Shown here piece by piece: positions 23,361-36,675 of a DNA stretch of 64,000 nucleotides (position 1 is the stretch's first letter; each line of letters starts with the position of its first letter). Under the pieces are notes generated by a model. The model was not told where the DNA came from and searched no databases. It worked only from the letters and a program-made list of their open reading frames with translations. The translations under genes and the position numbers were made by a program. Source of the DNA: Capitulum mitella (taxonomy: Eukaryota > Arthropoda > Thecostraca > Pollicipedomorpha > Pollicipedidae); assembly GCA_030062745.1 (NCBI GenBank), contig CP099849.1, positions 8,209,767-8,273,766 of the forward strand. The letters are read 5' to 3'.

Positions 23361-26300
23361 ATGATTATCCTCTAACATTCTGTGTTTTCCCTGCATATCT
23401 ACTGAACCGATACCACCGGAACTTTGTGGAAATTAGTCTACAGAATGGATTCGTTTATCCCGAAAAGATGAGCTAGATCACAACAGTCGAGGCCAACTGA
23501 GACCACGTACTGAAAATGCAGCATTTTGTAAGTGAAGCATAAAAGACAATAGTGGTCACCTTAACTACGCTATGAACGCAGATATCCCAAGGCACAAGCA
23601 ACTTAGATCAGGTTAACTGAGATCATGCAAGACAACAAAAGGTACAACATTTGGTTGCCTTGTCCAAATCTACCCAATTTGTCCCAGTCAAATATTCCGT
23701 TAATGAATGATTTTTTGCTGCATGCTTTAAAACATGAAACAATGAAAACTGTACTCCGTAATCGTCCGTCGACATGACACACTGAGGGTCTGCGCAGGCC
23801 AATGTGCGCGAGGATTCGTTGGCCGGCGCAGGCTCGTCATACCACGCACCAATTCTTCAGGAGAAGAGGACAAATCGGAAAACCGCCTGAAATCACGCTT
23901 GAGTCTCCGTGTCATGTATTACGATATAATGCATGTTGAGGACTGGTTTCTACAGCTACGTTCTACAACTCGGCTATCTCCACCTTCGAAAGTCCAGGGA
24001 GGGGTTAATGCGACCCCTAGCCATTTCAAAGTCTAGCGTGTTAGAACAACAAAACAAAAACAAACGTATAAGTTGGTCGTTTCAGTACAGGATGATACCA
24101 CGTTTTATCATTTTAATCCACACAGCGACCTCATAGGCGCCTTTCAAGGTGACTATGTCACTATACATTTATATGGGACGCATCCATTCGGGCGTCTCTG
24201 AGGGGCCGAAAATAACTTCTGACGATAATTACGCATGATTACGCCGTGATCCCTACGAGGAAAATAGGAGACCAAAAAGGTCAATGAATATAGAGAGCTT
24301 ATGATTTTGACCTAGGATTATCCTACCCAAGTAATGACTAAATGCGGAAGTCACTCATACTATGGGTAACATCCATGCTTATTACATTTATTAAGAGTAA
24401 CTACAGTAAAACACATCAAACGCTCATTATCCGATGACGACCGACGCCGTATCGTAGGTTCTCCTTGGCATGGCGTCGATATGGAGGTCATAGCTCAGTG
24501 ACCTTTTACATTATTGAGCTCACATGATCAGAGAATATCTAAAACATCCCAAATTCAACTATTCTGACTTTCAGAACGATGAAAGCAGTTGCTTGGGGGC
24601 AATCGCTAAAAACTTGAGGGAAGTTACGTCAACCTTCGCACCAGTCCACCCTGTGGTAGTGAGGGTTCATGGTAGCGTATTTTCTTCAGGGCCGCTTTTG
24701 CCTTTCAGCTCACTGGGCTGGGATCATCGCACCAAAATTCAGGGCCCCGTCAAAGCCTTGGCGTTGAGGTCAAAATTAATCGCAAAAGTAACCTTTGGTA
24801 GACTGGAGGCTATCAGAGCCACGGACTGTGGAACCAGTGCGAGGCATTGAGGCTCTGCGCTTTCCATTGAAGAAAAAAATTGAACTCTATGGCGCTCACA
24901 ATAAAGAAATAACTTTAAAATGGTCTGTCCTCTCTCCCCACACGCACACACGCAAACCCGTACTTTAAGTTAACTAAGTTTAAGTTAACTAAGTCTATGA
25001 AGTGAGAGACATTTACTTTATATAGCCAGAGCTCGTTTTAGGGAAAATGTTTAGGGGGTTCGCGGAAAACTCACGAAGTTTTTACATCAGCCCTTCAGAC
25101 ATCATCCAACGTGTTCACATACTCGCATCTGACGTGACGTGGGTTTCTCCTTACGTTCTTGTCTTTATCGGACGGGAAATGCAGTTCACTTGGGGATGAG
25201 ATATTTCTTGATCTTAGCTGAAAACTAAGACCAGGGTGAGCCACGGATCTCGGTACCTGGCCGCTTACCAAAGACTTCTGGTCGAGCTCAACAGTGGAGG
25301 ATTGTCAGTAGATAACTATGATGTAGAACTGCGTTATGCATTCTTTGGCGAGTCAGATGTCTAGATTTCGATAGACATCAGTGTGGTAACCTTTTATGGG
25401 ACACAGCCTGCCTGGAGGAGCTGGATGTCAATATTTTACTGGAGCATTAGCCGGCCCGCCGGGCCGTCACGGCTAGGCCAACGGCGATCTAGGCCTGTAT
25501 TCACATTTAGTTTTCTTTAAGCCCGGTATTGTTTCGTTCATATGCGGTAGGCCCTAGCTCTAGCAGGAGCCAACAAAAAATCAGGTTTCATCCTTTAAGA
25601 CGGGACCCCTTTTTAGCTGCTTCTTCCATAAACGAATATCAATCCATTGGAAATAGAGGCCCTCTCCTTACCACTAGATCGACTCCTGTTGCCCAGTGAA
25701 GGGTCATGTCAACTGTTGCTCATTTAATCCCACTGGAGGCCTTTTCATACTCATGGCATAAATCGGAACTGACCTGAACACATTATCCTAAGCTCCTCAG
25801 GTTAATCTATGACCAAAGGCATAGGTTCAGGGACATGGCTCTGCTCCTATGGAATTAGTAAGCCCAGCTCAGCCATCCTCTGTTTGGGAATCGGTTGTTT
25901 AGCCGTTGCCCCAACTGGGAGCAGGCTTAAGATTTGAGAGGGGGAAATCCCACCTCCCCTGCCATTATTTGTGCTTTTCAGGTTGGGAATCAATTTTTTG
26001 AAAGGGGAAAATCCTACTTCACCTCCCCTTTAAACGGAGCATTGTGTACAAATGACCACATGCTGAAAACGTGTTCGTGTGGTCATTTGACCTTATTTAC
26101 AGAAGGTTTCAACATTTTTTATTTAAAAGCGCTTTAGAGATGAAAACATCCGAGACACTTTCTTGCAAAGCGGAGTGAGAACGAAAGTCGCGTTGTTATT
26201 TGACAGCGGTTCCTGGCTTCACTTACCAAAAATGCCCACTCGCAGTCACTCGGGTAGTTTTCAATATTGGCGGCTGGAAGGCACCTAGACCGCCTGTATC

Positions 26301-27561
26301 TGCACACCAGCTTAGCCCCGACTGTTTCCGTGGTCATATTTGAAAGATGTCGTACGAGGGCATTGTCGTCTTCTTGCAAAATCGTCTTAATGCAGTTTAG
26401 TGCATTTCACTTATTTTGATTTGCTTTATTATTTAAATCGTCGGCCGTAGGCGGATGTGACAGTCAATGAACACAAGGGTTACGTTGCACATACAGGAGC
26501 CACGCTTCAGATGGAAACTTAGGAGGTTGAGAATGAAGCTTCATTTAGGAAGCTCTGGGAAGCTTTCTGTATTCTCGATCCTGGGGTCAGCAAACTTCCC
26601 AGAGTTATGAAATAGTTTTTTTTTCTTGTCAATCCAGCTACGCAAAAAAAACAATGATGGTATTCAGTGAGGTTAGCTTATACTTGTCGCACCGTTTTGT
26701 ACCTACGCTATGCAGAACACGAACAGGATAGCATTTGTCTTAACCGATACATATCTAGGTCAATGTTGCACCTCGTTAATTTGAATTCACATATACTAGG
26801 TCTGTTCTTTCCTAGCCATTTCGATATACAGACACAAAAATACTTTTGACGCGTAAGCCACAGTTAAACGTTGTTGAGATCGCAAGAATCTTGCGGGTCT
26901 CCGCGGTTTCTGCTAGACCTCATCACACCTGTGACAATGCGGTCACTGAACTCCTGAAAAACCGTCTTTGTATGCAGCATGATTCCAGTCAGTCTTCACA
27001 GATGCTCCCGTACTGATAAGCTGCAGCATTTTTGGTGTACCAATGCGGTTCTGCTTGAACGATGACGCAAACGCAGCGGTCGGCCGTGACACCAACCTGA
27101 AATCGACTTAGGCCGTTCGCCCGTCTCTCCGCTGGCCCGTGTTCACTCGGTCCTCCCGAACCGGGGGCCAGGCCGAAAACCGGTCCGCCATACGCCTCCC
27201 AACTTAATCCCTCTCTCATGGCCTGTCCTAAATCGCTCAGATTCTTCTTCAGATCTCGGTATTTGGGACTGTCGACTGACTGGGAAATCTGGATTGTTCT
27301 CCATGTGACTGTCACTATCTTAACCTGTGCCAGGACGGGATTCATAAGAACCCCACGGTTTCCTGAGGATGGCCAAAAAATGAAAAGGCGCAGAGATACA
27401 AAACTTGGGATAGCTTTTTATATCTCGTTTTTACATCATGTGCCAATTTTGGAACTCAAGGTTACTTCAGGTCATTGACTTAGGAGTGGTCAAGTAAGAC
27501 CATGTTAAAAAAAAAGAAATGAAAGTGAAATTTCATTTAACATTTCGTCAAATAATATATT

Positions 27562-27594
27562 TATAGCATTTATATTTATAATATAAATGCTATA
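27562..27594. repeat. AT-rich inverted repeat
   Basis: Perfect 14-bp arms (TATAGCATTTATAT and its complement) around a 5-base centre, in a longer A+T stretch. Confidence 0.8.
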
Positions 27595-30380
27595 TATAAA
27601 TACTTAACATTATAAATATTTTTATAATATTTCGTCAAATGTATCGATTGGCATGAAACTCGGTAGACTTAGAGAAAATGACAACAGAAACAATTCCTTT
27701 GCTTCACTTTTTTTCTGAAATTTCTAGGTCCGTGACGTCAGGTTAACTGAGCTTTCGACATTGTTATGTTCCTTCTATACAGTTTGTACTGCTCCAATCT
27801 GCTTATTTTTGGCCGCCAAAACAAAACCTCTTACGTTAAAAAATTAACTTCCGCCACATATTAGACTTTCGCAATGCGGCCGCGGCCGCCGCCCGGTATA
27901 TCAGTGACTTACATGATGACATGATCCGATGTTATGGAATGACATGATGTACCGAGCAAGATCAATGTTGATCTTGCAAATGAACCAACAAACACTAGAA
28001 ACGCCGGACGCATAGGCGTGAATACCTTGACCTAGGGTGGTCTTTTTTATCTTAATATGGCAGTTGCAGACTTCACATGCGTGTCACACACATTTGCAAC
28101 GTCAGGCGGCCGAGGGACGTTCTTATACTTTCAGAAAAACCGAGATTCCTGCCATTACAAAAAGACACTTTTCCCCTTCATTTTCCACTTTCCCTGAAAT
28201 TGTCAGATTTGGCCTCAAATACCCCCTTCCGGCCCACTTGGGTAAATGAGGTCTTTTTTTGCTCTTAGGCCGTTTTGAACCACATAGAAGCCCTGCTCAT
28301 TAGTTTTTTTGACAAAAATGTCAACAAAAGACGTTCACACAAGATGACCTCTGGTAACCTTAATATTGACCTTATTTGAAAAATGTAGCTGATCCGCTGC
28401 AGTTTTTTTAATGCTTCTCAATGATATTTTTACATTTTCTGTGGGTCGTATAGTTCTCGAGATCTTCCGGGACATCTGTTTTTTTGTGAGATTTTTTTCC
28501 GGTTTCCGAGATTTTTCCAGAATCCAGGGTTTCCGAGATTTCCGAGATCATGACCACCCGGCCCAGCGAAGGAACGTCCTGAGGCTAGCCCGGCAAGGGT
28601 TATGAGGGGACTCAGGAATGCTTCATAATTTTACAGTTACCCTGTAACCTTCACCGTTTGTGCGTTGAAATGGTAACAAAAACGATGACGTACAAAAACG
28701 TACCATTTGCAGGTCTAACTTCATCGCATTAGTTATTGACGGCGAGATGGCGAGCAAAACTGTAGTAGTGATTCTGCTCAACACACTATGCTATCCTTTT
28801 CATTAAGTTATTTTAAGAGTAAACGTAATTTTGAGGTAAATTGGCTACCAGATAATCGGCCGTCGACCTACAAAGACCTCTATAAGAATCGACTTTTTTA
28901 TTGCGTGATTTCGGGAGTAAATGCCATTTTAATTTAAACTGGCTACAAGATAATGGATCAATAGCGTATTGGTATTGTGACATTTCACTGGGATGTCATG
29001 AAAACAGCTGAGTCGCTGCATTTACGTCAGCAGTGCAGGTTACCAACGACGTTTTTGGGGCGAGACATGCAGAGGGCGTGTTGCATCTTTTGCATCTTCT
29101 GCAGAATAGGCTAGCAGCTTTGCTAAAGATTTCTAAGAATTACTGGGTGTCCTGCATGGGATTTCAGGCCATTTTTTTTAGGAAATGCCAAGGGACTAAT
29201 TTGAAAATTTCCCAATACTGGGGGTCTAAACCTTTTAATCTATCCAGGTTTTCGACCCGTGGCTAGCAGGCCTTTTGTCTGTCGTTACTAAGGCACTGAG
29301 GTGAAAACCAAGCAGTTATATGTCTCTGGGACGTTTTATGGATGTGCAAAGACAGACGTCTCTTTTTATGATCCTGCAAGACTAATAGAAATATTATATC
29401 GCAAAAAACGCTCTTAAAATATTGCAAAAGCTGTCATGGTTTTCTTCTCAATCATCTTGAACGTTTTCTGAAATCATAGGTCTGGGAAAAAATGTCTTGG
29501 ATAACATTCAAGATAACTGTTGAGTTAGATGAAACGAGAACACATTAGTTCAATGTTCAATTTATGTTCCATTGCAAATGGCGGACTGAATTTAAACATT
29601 ATCATGACCATTTTGTTGCTGGAGTGGAACCAGTTTCATGTCTTGTCATGCACTGCAGCTAGGTTTTTGCTCTCTAACGCCGTTTTTCAAATGTTTGAAC
29701 TTGGAAAGAAAGAAGGAACATAACATTCGCGAAAAACGGGATGCGTGTGGCGTTTTTCGGTCCGTGAGCACTCTTCTTCCATTGCAGATGACGGGCCGAG
29801 TAAAGGATTTTGAAGCCAACGTACGGAAAAATGTTCTGTGTTATGTGCTCTTTGTTTTAAGCTGATAGTGTGAAAAGCCCACAACAGAACCAAAAACCTA
29901 TGGCCGAGTTTCAGTCAGACGGCCGCGGCTGGCGATTGAAGTCCCACAAATGGTTCATAAGGAGTTACATTGGACCAAAAACATAGTGCGGAGCGCGACC
30001 CACCACATACCAAACACGATACACTGTGCCATTTGCAGATACCAATCTGCAGCGCTGAACACGACAGAATCATCTTCATTACAAACAGCACAATATGGAA
30101 GATGTCTCTTCACCATTTTCTTTTTGGTTATTCCTTGTGATTTATTTTTGGCTTTCCAAGTTCAAGGATTTTTTTACAAGGCTGTATGGTTTTATGGGTG
30201 TTCGCCCACTTGCTACGTAAACACTCGCTGAAGGAACAGTATTGTGGTGAAACGTGCCTCTGCATAACGTCTTTACCAAGAAACGACTGTAGGATATTGG
30301 TACACCACACATGGCTATGCCGATTTCATATGACGGTATATATTTGTATCATAAGTCATAAAATATATATCTACAGATGT

Positions 30381-30382
<2 letters not shown>

Positions 30383-30428
<46 letters not shown>
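30383..30428. repeat. (AT)n microsatellite
   Basis: An uninterrupted AT run of about 23 units in the spacer. Confidence 0.95.
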
Positions 30429-30435
<7 letters not shown>

Positions 30436-32741
30436 ATACGTAGCAAATAGCAATAAATAGTGCCGTAAAATGGAAAATATGTAGTACAAATAAAAACAAG
30501 AATCTTTGTGTTTGATGATAAGGAGGATATGGAGACTTTATCTAGCTTTGAAGTCAAGGAATGCTGCCACAACGAACATAAATGCCATGAGCACTTCAAA
30601 TAAAGTCTTCCTCGGAAAATGGGTATAATTGTACTAATATGCTTATGGCGGTTCTCGAAGATCTAGTGGTGAGACAAGATCAGTTACGTCTTGTATATAT
30701 CTGACCAAACAGCACACCATAATAGCTGCCGTTGACAGTTGAGCCAAACGCCTGGTGCCGTCTGGCTTTGGTGCGGACCTAGCAGAACGTGCCATCAGAC
30801 ATGGGTAACGAGTACAGGATAAACAACCATTAACAGCACAGCTGTCTGACCAGCCATCGCAGCGATAATGACTGGCGCAAGATTTGGCGCAAATCGTGAA
30901 GCATCAATAATGAGCGATCTGATTCTTCTAAGATGTACGTTTCTACCAAAGAAGCCACTAAAAGTTGCGAGCCAAAGAAAACAATGCGCACGTTACCCGT
31001 TTTCATCTACTGCTCATGGCCGCGCAAATTATTGGTGTGGTGCAAGAATTATTTCCGTAGCCAGATAACGTAGCTCAGTTCAGTCACTTGTCGGCGAGGA
31101 CTTGCCGTTCCTGCTTTCACCCGTCCGTTTTTAGGAAAAAACAGCATAGATTGACCTATTTCATGTGCTAGTTTCGGTACACGGAATATGACATAAGTGG
31201 CACTATTTGCCGCGATAAAACTTTTAAAAATAGAACCTTTTACTTTGGTTTTGATTCAGCCCAGTATTTTCCGGAGCATGACGAAATATCTTCCAGTCAT
31301 TTGCAAGACAAATGGGGGATTTCCAAACCTTTAGCTGAATGAGCAGAATAAACACAGGCCTGTTCGAGGACGGCCGAGATGCGAGGGTTGTCGTAATGAG
31401 ATGTGACATGTATTTGCAGAACACGTCTTGGTATGCTACAACCAACATTGCTGTTTACGCAGCAATATAAACTGGGGTTTGGCGCGTTAGTAACGGGCTT
31501 TTTAATGGCATTCTCAATGCCGAACGCTGACACTGATTATTTGCACCTGGAGGACCCGTCAGCGTCCAAAAGTACGTAACGGTGCAGGGCTCGTTCATCA
31601 AAACTCTTCGAAAAAATTAAAGAAAGACAATTTCATTTCCAGACCTGAACATTTCCAATACTATAGATTGGGTCTGACAGATATCGGCATGATCAAATGC
31701 ACAGGAAGAACGCGTTACGGCATTGATGGCGAAGGTCAGCGACCAATCGTTGATGCTAAATTATGTTTAATTCTTGTTTCACGTAATTAAATCTACCTAA
31801 TCTTAACAATCGTCTGTCGGGGAATGTCCTGATCTCCCAAAACAGAAGGTTATCCTTATTTCTATTTTGTGTAATTAGAGCTGTTTTATCCATTAAAACT
31901 GTCTAACGCAGACTCTACCCTGATTTATAAAACACTATTTATTTGGCTTTCCTAGCCATTTTTCATATTTCATTCCGTCTTGAAATTCATCACATGAAAA
32001 ACATCGCATCAAAGCAGATTCAAAAATGACGTCACCCTTAGAGGCTGGCTGAAGAAACCCAAAATGAAAAGCGAACGCCATACTTCCAAGTAGTTTTGTC
32101 AAGAACTTGGTGACCGATTGCAGTTCTGAATGCTGCGAAATGGGCTCAGGAATCAACTCGTCATGAAGCGACCGTTGAACCGAGATTGGCGAAAAATTTT
32201 ACAAGAGAAAACTATCCGATACATTAATTGAAGACGCCCAAAATGTTGTTACCGGACGTTGAGTGATAGCCACAGAAACCTCGTTTCTGTGGCGTTTCGT
32301 CATTTGGCGGCGCCGAGGAGTCGTATTGTTTACGAGGGGGCTCCGTCGGGGAAACGACTGGTATGGGAACAAAGATGGCTTTGCACTGCAATAGCGGTGC
32401 GACGGACTACCGCAGACAGCTTACGAAACCTGGCCTCGAAATGTGATTTTTGTGTTCAGTCATAAATGGGCATACCTCATTTTTACAGCATCTTAATTAT
32501 GCGTCTCCATCCACACAACGAAATTTGAAGACTATAGCAGGACCATCACCGCAGCTGACAACTTTGCTATCTGTTACGCAAAATACAGCGAGCCCAGTTT
32601 TTGTCTTTGCGTCGGTTTTTTAGGGCATTAGAGTAAAAAAATAAAATAGTCGCAACGGACGAAGAGATGTAAAAAATCACACTACTCCTAAGAATGCTCT
32701 GCGATTCAATCGGCCGATATCGGCCTTTTACCCTCCGGCGG

Positions 32742-32927
32742 TGTCCTGACTCGCACTTGCAGCCGTGGGCCGTGCTCGGACTCTCACCTTCACCTTTCGG
32801 CCGTGCTCGAATTCTTACCTTCACCCCTCGGCCCTCCACGGACTCTCACCTTCAGCCCTGGACCGTGCTAAGCCTCTCACCTTCAGCCATGGACCGCTCT
32901 CAGCCTCTCACCTTCAGCCGTCGGCCG
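32742..32927. repeat. 31-bp minisatellite, six units
   Basis: Six consecutive 31-bp units of the form TGCTCGGACTCTCACCTTCA-N-CGGCCG fit exactly into 186 bp. They sit at the left edge of a GC-rich island that runs to about 33160. There are no spacers between units. Open frames across it come from the repeat. Confidence 0.8.
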
Positions 32928-33329
32928 TGCTCGAGTGCCGGACGGAGGTCCTCGCCCGCCACTCCACGACTGGCCGAGGCGCCGCGCGGCGCACCCCGGC
33001 TAAACCGGCTCCGGCGGCGGCGTATCATGGGCCCCCTCTTGCCGGCGACTCGATGACGCGTAGTCAGCGGCCGGCAGCGGTCCTCACGCGGCCCAGAACC
33101 GGCTTCGGCGGTCCTGGGGGGCAACGCTGTGAGGCGCGGCCGGGAGCCGCCGGCACATCAAGTACTCTGTTGTTACTTAACGTGCACGAAGTGCGAAACT
33201 TGCAGTTTCTTCTTAAATACTTCTACCCTGCCTCTGCCAAAGAAAGTATCAGGCAGTTATTTTATATGGTAGTCATTGGTTAGGTACAATATCGGCGCGC
33301 AGTCGACTTGTTGCATGTAAAGTGTATAG

Positions 33330-33545
33330 TCTGAGGACATATGACACAAGACTTGACTTCAGACACGGACACTTGAGCCCAGGAGGATTCGTGTCTTAAC
33401 CCACAACAGACAATCAAATAAAAAAGTATCTGAGGACAAAGACGACTGAATAACGCCCAACGAGACACAAGGCTTGATTCAAGACAAAAACGCTTAAGCC
33501 CCAGAGACTGTGCGTCTTAACTCACAACAAACAAACAGTCTGAGG
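33330..33545. repeat. Two diverged ~130-bp tandem units
   Basis: CTGAGGAC-A...GACACAAG-CTTGA-TTC-AGAC...CGTCTTAAC-CACAACA occurs twice in a row and begins a third time (CTGAGGACATC at about 33540). Confidence 0.5.
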
Positions 33546-33854
33546 ACATCACCGTTTGTTCAGTGGGTGGAGACTCAGATCGCAATGCTGTGATTTCGAA
33601 TTTCGGCGCCGATGGATGCGTGTTGCGTGTCTGGTATTTTATGTCTACCTGACAAACATAAACGCTACAGGCTGCTGGAAGGCAATATCGACCAGTCATG
33701 TCTGTGGAGGTTTGTAAAAAATTAGCAACTTAGCTCGTCTATTTGCTACCAGCACATCGTAACAAGTTTCAGGCTATTGAAGAATATTTAAAGGCTGCTT
33801 TTAACAGAAACAAACTGGAATAAAAATACAAGAGGTTGATATATGGCATGCAAC

Positions 33855-35089
33855 TTAACTCGTCCCCGACCGTGGGGGGGGCAGTTGACTGCCCCCCTGG
33901 GGTTTTTCTGGGATTGCAAGAGAAAACAAACACAGAGTCACGAAACTTTGTGTACCTTTTGCTTCATCAGTTTTACATCTCGTGTCAAAATTTTGATCTC
34001 AGGTTAGGTCAGGTCAAACAGACCTATGTCTAAAAAAGTTTAGCGCCCTCTAACTTTTTCGCAAAACAAGATATTTCAAAAATACTTTCAGGGATTAGTG
34101 AGCGTGATAGATCCAACAAATCTGCCATCTCGGATTTTTCGGAATTTTCCGGTTCATTGACCTAAGGTCAAGCCCATTTTTAACACATGTCGTCGTTTTT
34201 TTCGGAAATTGGCGAAATTTTTCATAACATTTTTAGTGTGGATTGAAGCAAACATCTAGTTACGTTATTGGGCAAAGTATCAATGACTTCCAGCCATTGA
34301 CCTGAGGCCAGGTCACGAATAACTGTTGTGAACCAAAATGTACCACCGTCAAAATCATTGATGAATTACTCAGAATGGGTAGAAAATGTCAGAACTGGTT
34401 TGCACAAACGTAAGTAATACCAGGAACCCCAAGAAGTTTGAAAAAATAGCATATTTTAGAAATAACCAGGCTCTCGCGAATAAAGCTCCGCCAATTTTGT
34501 AGATTGGTAAATCATGGATTTTTCCAAAATTTAAGCATGAAAACCATCGCAAGAACCTCTAAGATCAATAGAATATACATAGATTGTCTTTTTTTCGGGA
34601 AAATAAAGAAACGCTAAAATTAGTTCCCGTCAATTTGTTACTGCATACGGCAGCAGCGCACACCTACAGCTGCCGGGAGAAATGCCGTGTCTTTAACTCA
34701 ACGTTTCGGCACATATATTGAACAAATCTGGGAAATTAGACGTGTATCGGCATTCGCGGACCTTTACTTGTGCCCTGGTGCCTTTACCTAAGCGTTTTTA
34801 GTCACAGCCCTTGAGATTCAGGCCATTTCTCGGTCTCATGCAGTCGGCTATGAGAAAACATATATATATGTTTTCTCATAGCCGACTGATATATAGGGCG
34901 TAAATTGCTTACATATTATCTAAAACTTAAATCAGGCCAGTTTCGAGCTCTACTCGTCACAAGCTTTTCCAACGGTATGCTTGTTTTTTATCGCGCGACC
35001 AACCGTTCGGGAATTAGAGGGGGCGGCCAACTGCCCCCCCCCCCCAGTCGCCCATGTTCGAAACGGACCGACGGTCGTGCGCGGGTTAA
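33855..35089. mobile_element. TTAA fold-back family T2, copy 1
   Basis: TTAA at 33855-33858 and 35086-35089 bound 1227 bp. The left end CTCGTCCCCGACCGTGG and the complement of the right end CCCGCGCACGACCGTCGG are inverted repeats. The right arm shares sequence with the arms of 53656-55110. It contains a perfect 48-bp palindrome at 34841-34888. No transposase is present. It sits just left of where the missing His exon of the serine protease relic should be. Confidence 0.7.
34841..34888. repeat. Perfect 48-bp palindrome
   Basis: Two 24-base arms meet without a spacer. The arm begins CAGTCGGCTATGAGAAAACA and the centre is TATATATA. Related single arms (AGCTGACTG / TTTTCTCATAGC) occur in the other T2 element. 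Confidence 0.95.
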
Positions 35090-35330
35090 TGCACGAGTTA
35101 TCTAGTCAATTTATTAAGAAAATTTTCAGGTGAGCGGACGGATGCCTGTGCGGTTAAGATCTGACACCATAAGTTATTCCGTCGGAAACATAAACTGAAG
35201 TGCTTCGCCCGCGGCTCTTCTGCTTTTCAAATGAAGATAGCACTAGAGGAGAACCAATGCCAACGCGTTATACGGCTGATTTGAGGTTATAACCGAAGCT
35301 ATGTATCGCACGCAGACCTGTGCACCCGTG

Positions 35331-36631
35331 TACGAGGGTGGGCTGAAAAGTTCATAGGCTCACAATGATGCACTGGTCGAATAAGACCATAAATGGTTTA
35401 TTTTTCAACGTAGTCTCCCCTGCGATCCACACACTCCTTCCAGCGGTGTTGCAGCGCTTGGATCCCGGTGGTATAGAAGCTCTCATCCTGATCGCTAAAA
35501 AAGTCCTCAACAGCAGATATGACCTCATTGTTAGTCCGGTACTGCTTCCCAGCCAAGTGTTTTTTCATGTTTGGGAACAGAAAATAGTCAGATAGCGCCA
35601 AATCAGGAGAATATGGGAGTGATCAAACAGTTGAAAGCCACAGTCACGCACAGCAGCCATTGCAAACACCGACTTGTGAGCAGGAGCATTGTCCTGGTGA
35701 AACAGGATCCCCTTGGTCAGTTTTCCAGGCCGTTTTGACTTGACAGCCTTTCGCAGCTGCCTCAGCAAGTTGGCATATTATTCTCCGTTGATAGTTTGTC
35801 CTTTCTGAGGGTAATCAATGAACACAATGCCCTTTACCTCCCAGAAGACGAAGGCCATCACCTTCCCTGCCGACGACACCACCTTGGCCTTCTCTGGAGC
35901 GGGAGAAGGGGGGGGGGTGTTTCCACTGCATCGACTGCCGTTTGGTCTCTGGCCCGAAATGGTGGACCCAACACTCATCTTGGGTGAGGAAACGTTCAAG
36001 AAAACTGGTTGGATCTACTTCAAAAAGCGCCAAGTTTTCCTGCGACATGACCAGCCTGGTGTGCTTTTGGTCAGGCGTCAAAAGGCGTGGCACCCACCGA
36101 GCGGAAACCTTTGACATGCCTAGTTCTTTGTGCAGAATATTCTCTACTCGTTCACGGGAGATAGCTACGGTATTAGCTATCTGATTAACAGTTAAACGTC
36201 TGTCAACCATCACCATGTGGTGAACACGGTCGATGTTTTCTTGGGTGGTTGCTGTGGCAGGACGTCCGGACCTTGGGTCATCTTTAAGGCTCTCCCTATC
36301 CCTCTTGAATTCAGCTGCCCACTTTTGCACAATTGATAAAGCTGGAGCATCATCCCCTAATGTAGCAACCATGTTGGCGTGAATGACCTTGGGGGTTAAC
36401 CCCTTTTTCTGCAGATATTTGATAACACCACAGTGCCGAATTTTATCCATATTCACAAAATGTCTCTGGTTCTACTTTTCAAAATCTTGAATCACTCAAT
36501 CATCGTCAGTTGATCTGAAAGAAACAATGTCGTTAGTATCACAAAAGGTTGAAATTAATGCATACCAAGTTTCATTGCTGTGGCATAACTCCTTCCGAGT
36601 CAGCCTATGAACTTTTCAGCCCACCCTCGTA
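35331..36631 (-). mobile_element. Complete but inactivated mariner element
   Basis: TA duplications at 35331-35332 and 36630-36631 flank a 1297-bp element. The terminal inverted repeats are perfect over 28 bp, starting CGAGGGTGGGCTGAAAAG. The transposase reads on the minus strand. The perfect ends suggest a recent insertion. Confidence 0.93.
35398..36456 (-). pseudogene. Mariner transposase, broken
   Basis: From the ATG at 36454-36456 the frame gives the DNA-binding half (KYLQKKGLTPK, DDPRSGRP, VNQIANTVAISRERV) and the first catalytic Asp in TQDECWVHHF. The frame is lost near a run of ten G at 35908-35917. The next frame ends at a TAA (35778-35780) where the family has Tyr. The segment after it has HQDNAPAHKS (second Asp). 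A further shift near 35600-35630 hits the SPDLAPSDYFLFP region with the last Asp. Three lesions rule out an active enzyme. Confidence 0.9.
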
Positions 36632-36675
36632 GTTTCTTTATCTAAATAAGAGTACTAAGGTAGGTATCTCAAACT

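Larger units (their letters stand above)
24000..33840. other. Spacer between the duplicated units: no gene recognised
   Basis: This is mostly AT-rich, stop-dense sequence with no family domain that I can recognise and no splice-consistent exon set. It contains an AT palindrome (27562-27594), an AT microsatellite (30383-30428), a GC-rich island with a 31-bp minisatellite (32690-33160) and a diverged ~130-bp tandem pair (33330-33545). Short GC-rich frames such as the minus-strand one at 26989-27345 are unexplained. Confidence 0.6.

Noticed and set aside
32742-32927. CRISPR-like array
   Set aside because: The 31-bp units are directly adjacent with no unique spacers, and the context is eukaryotic.
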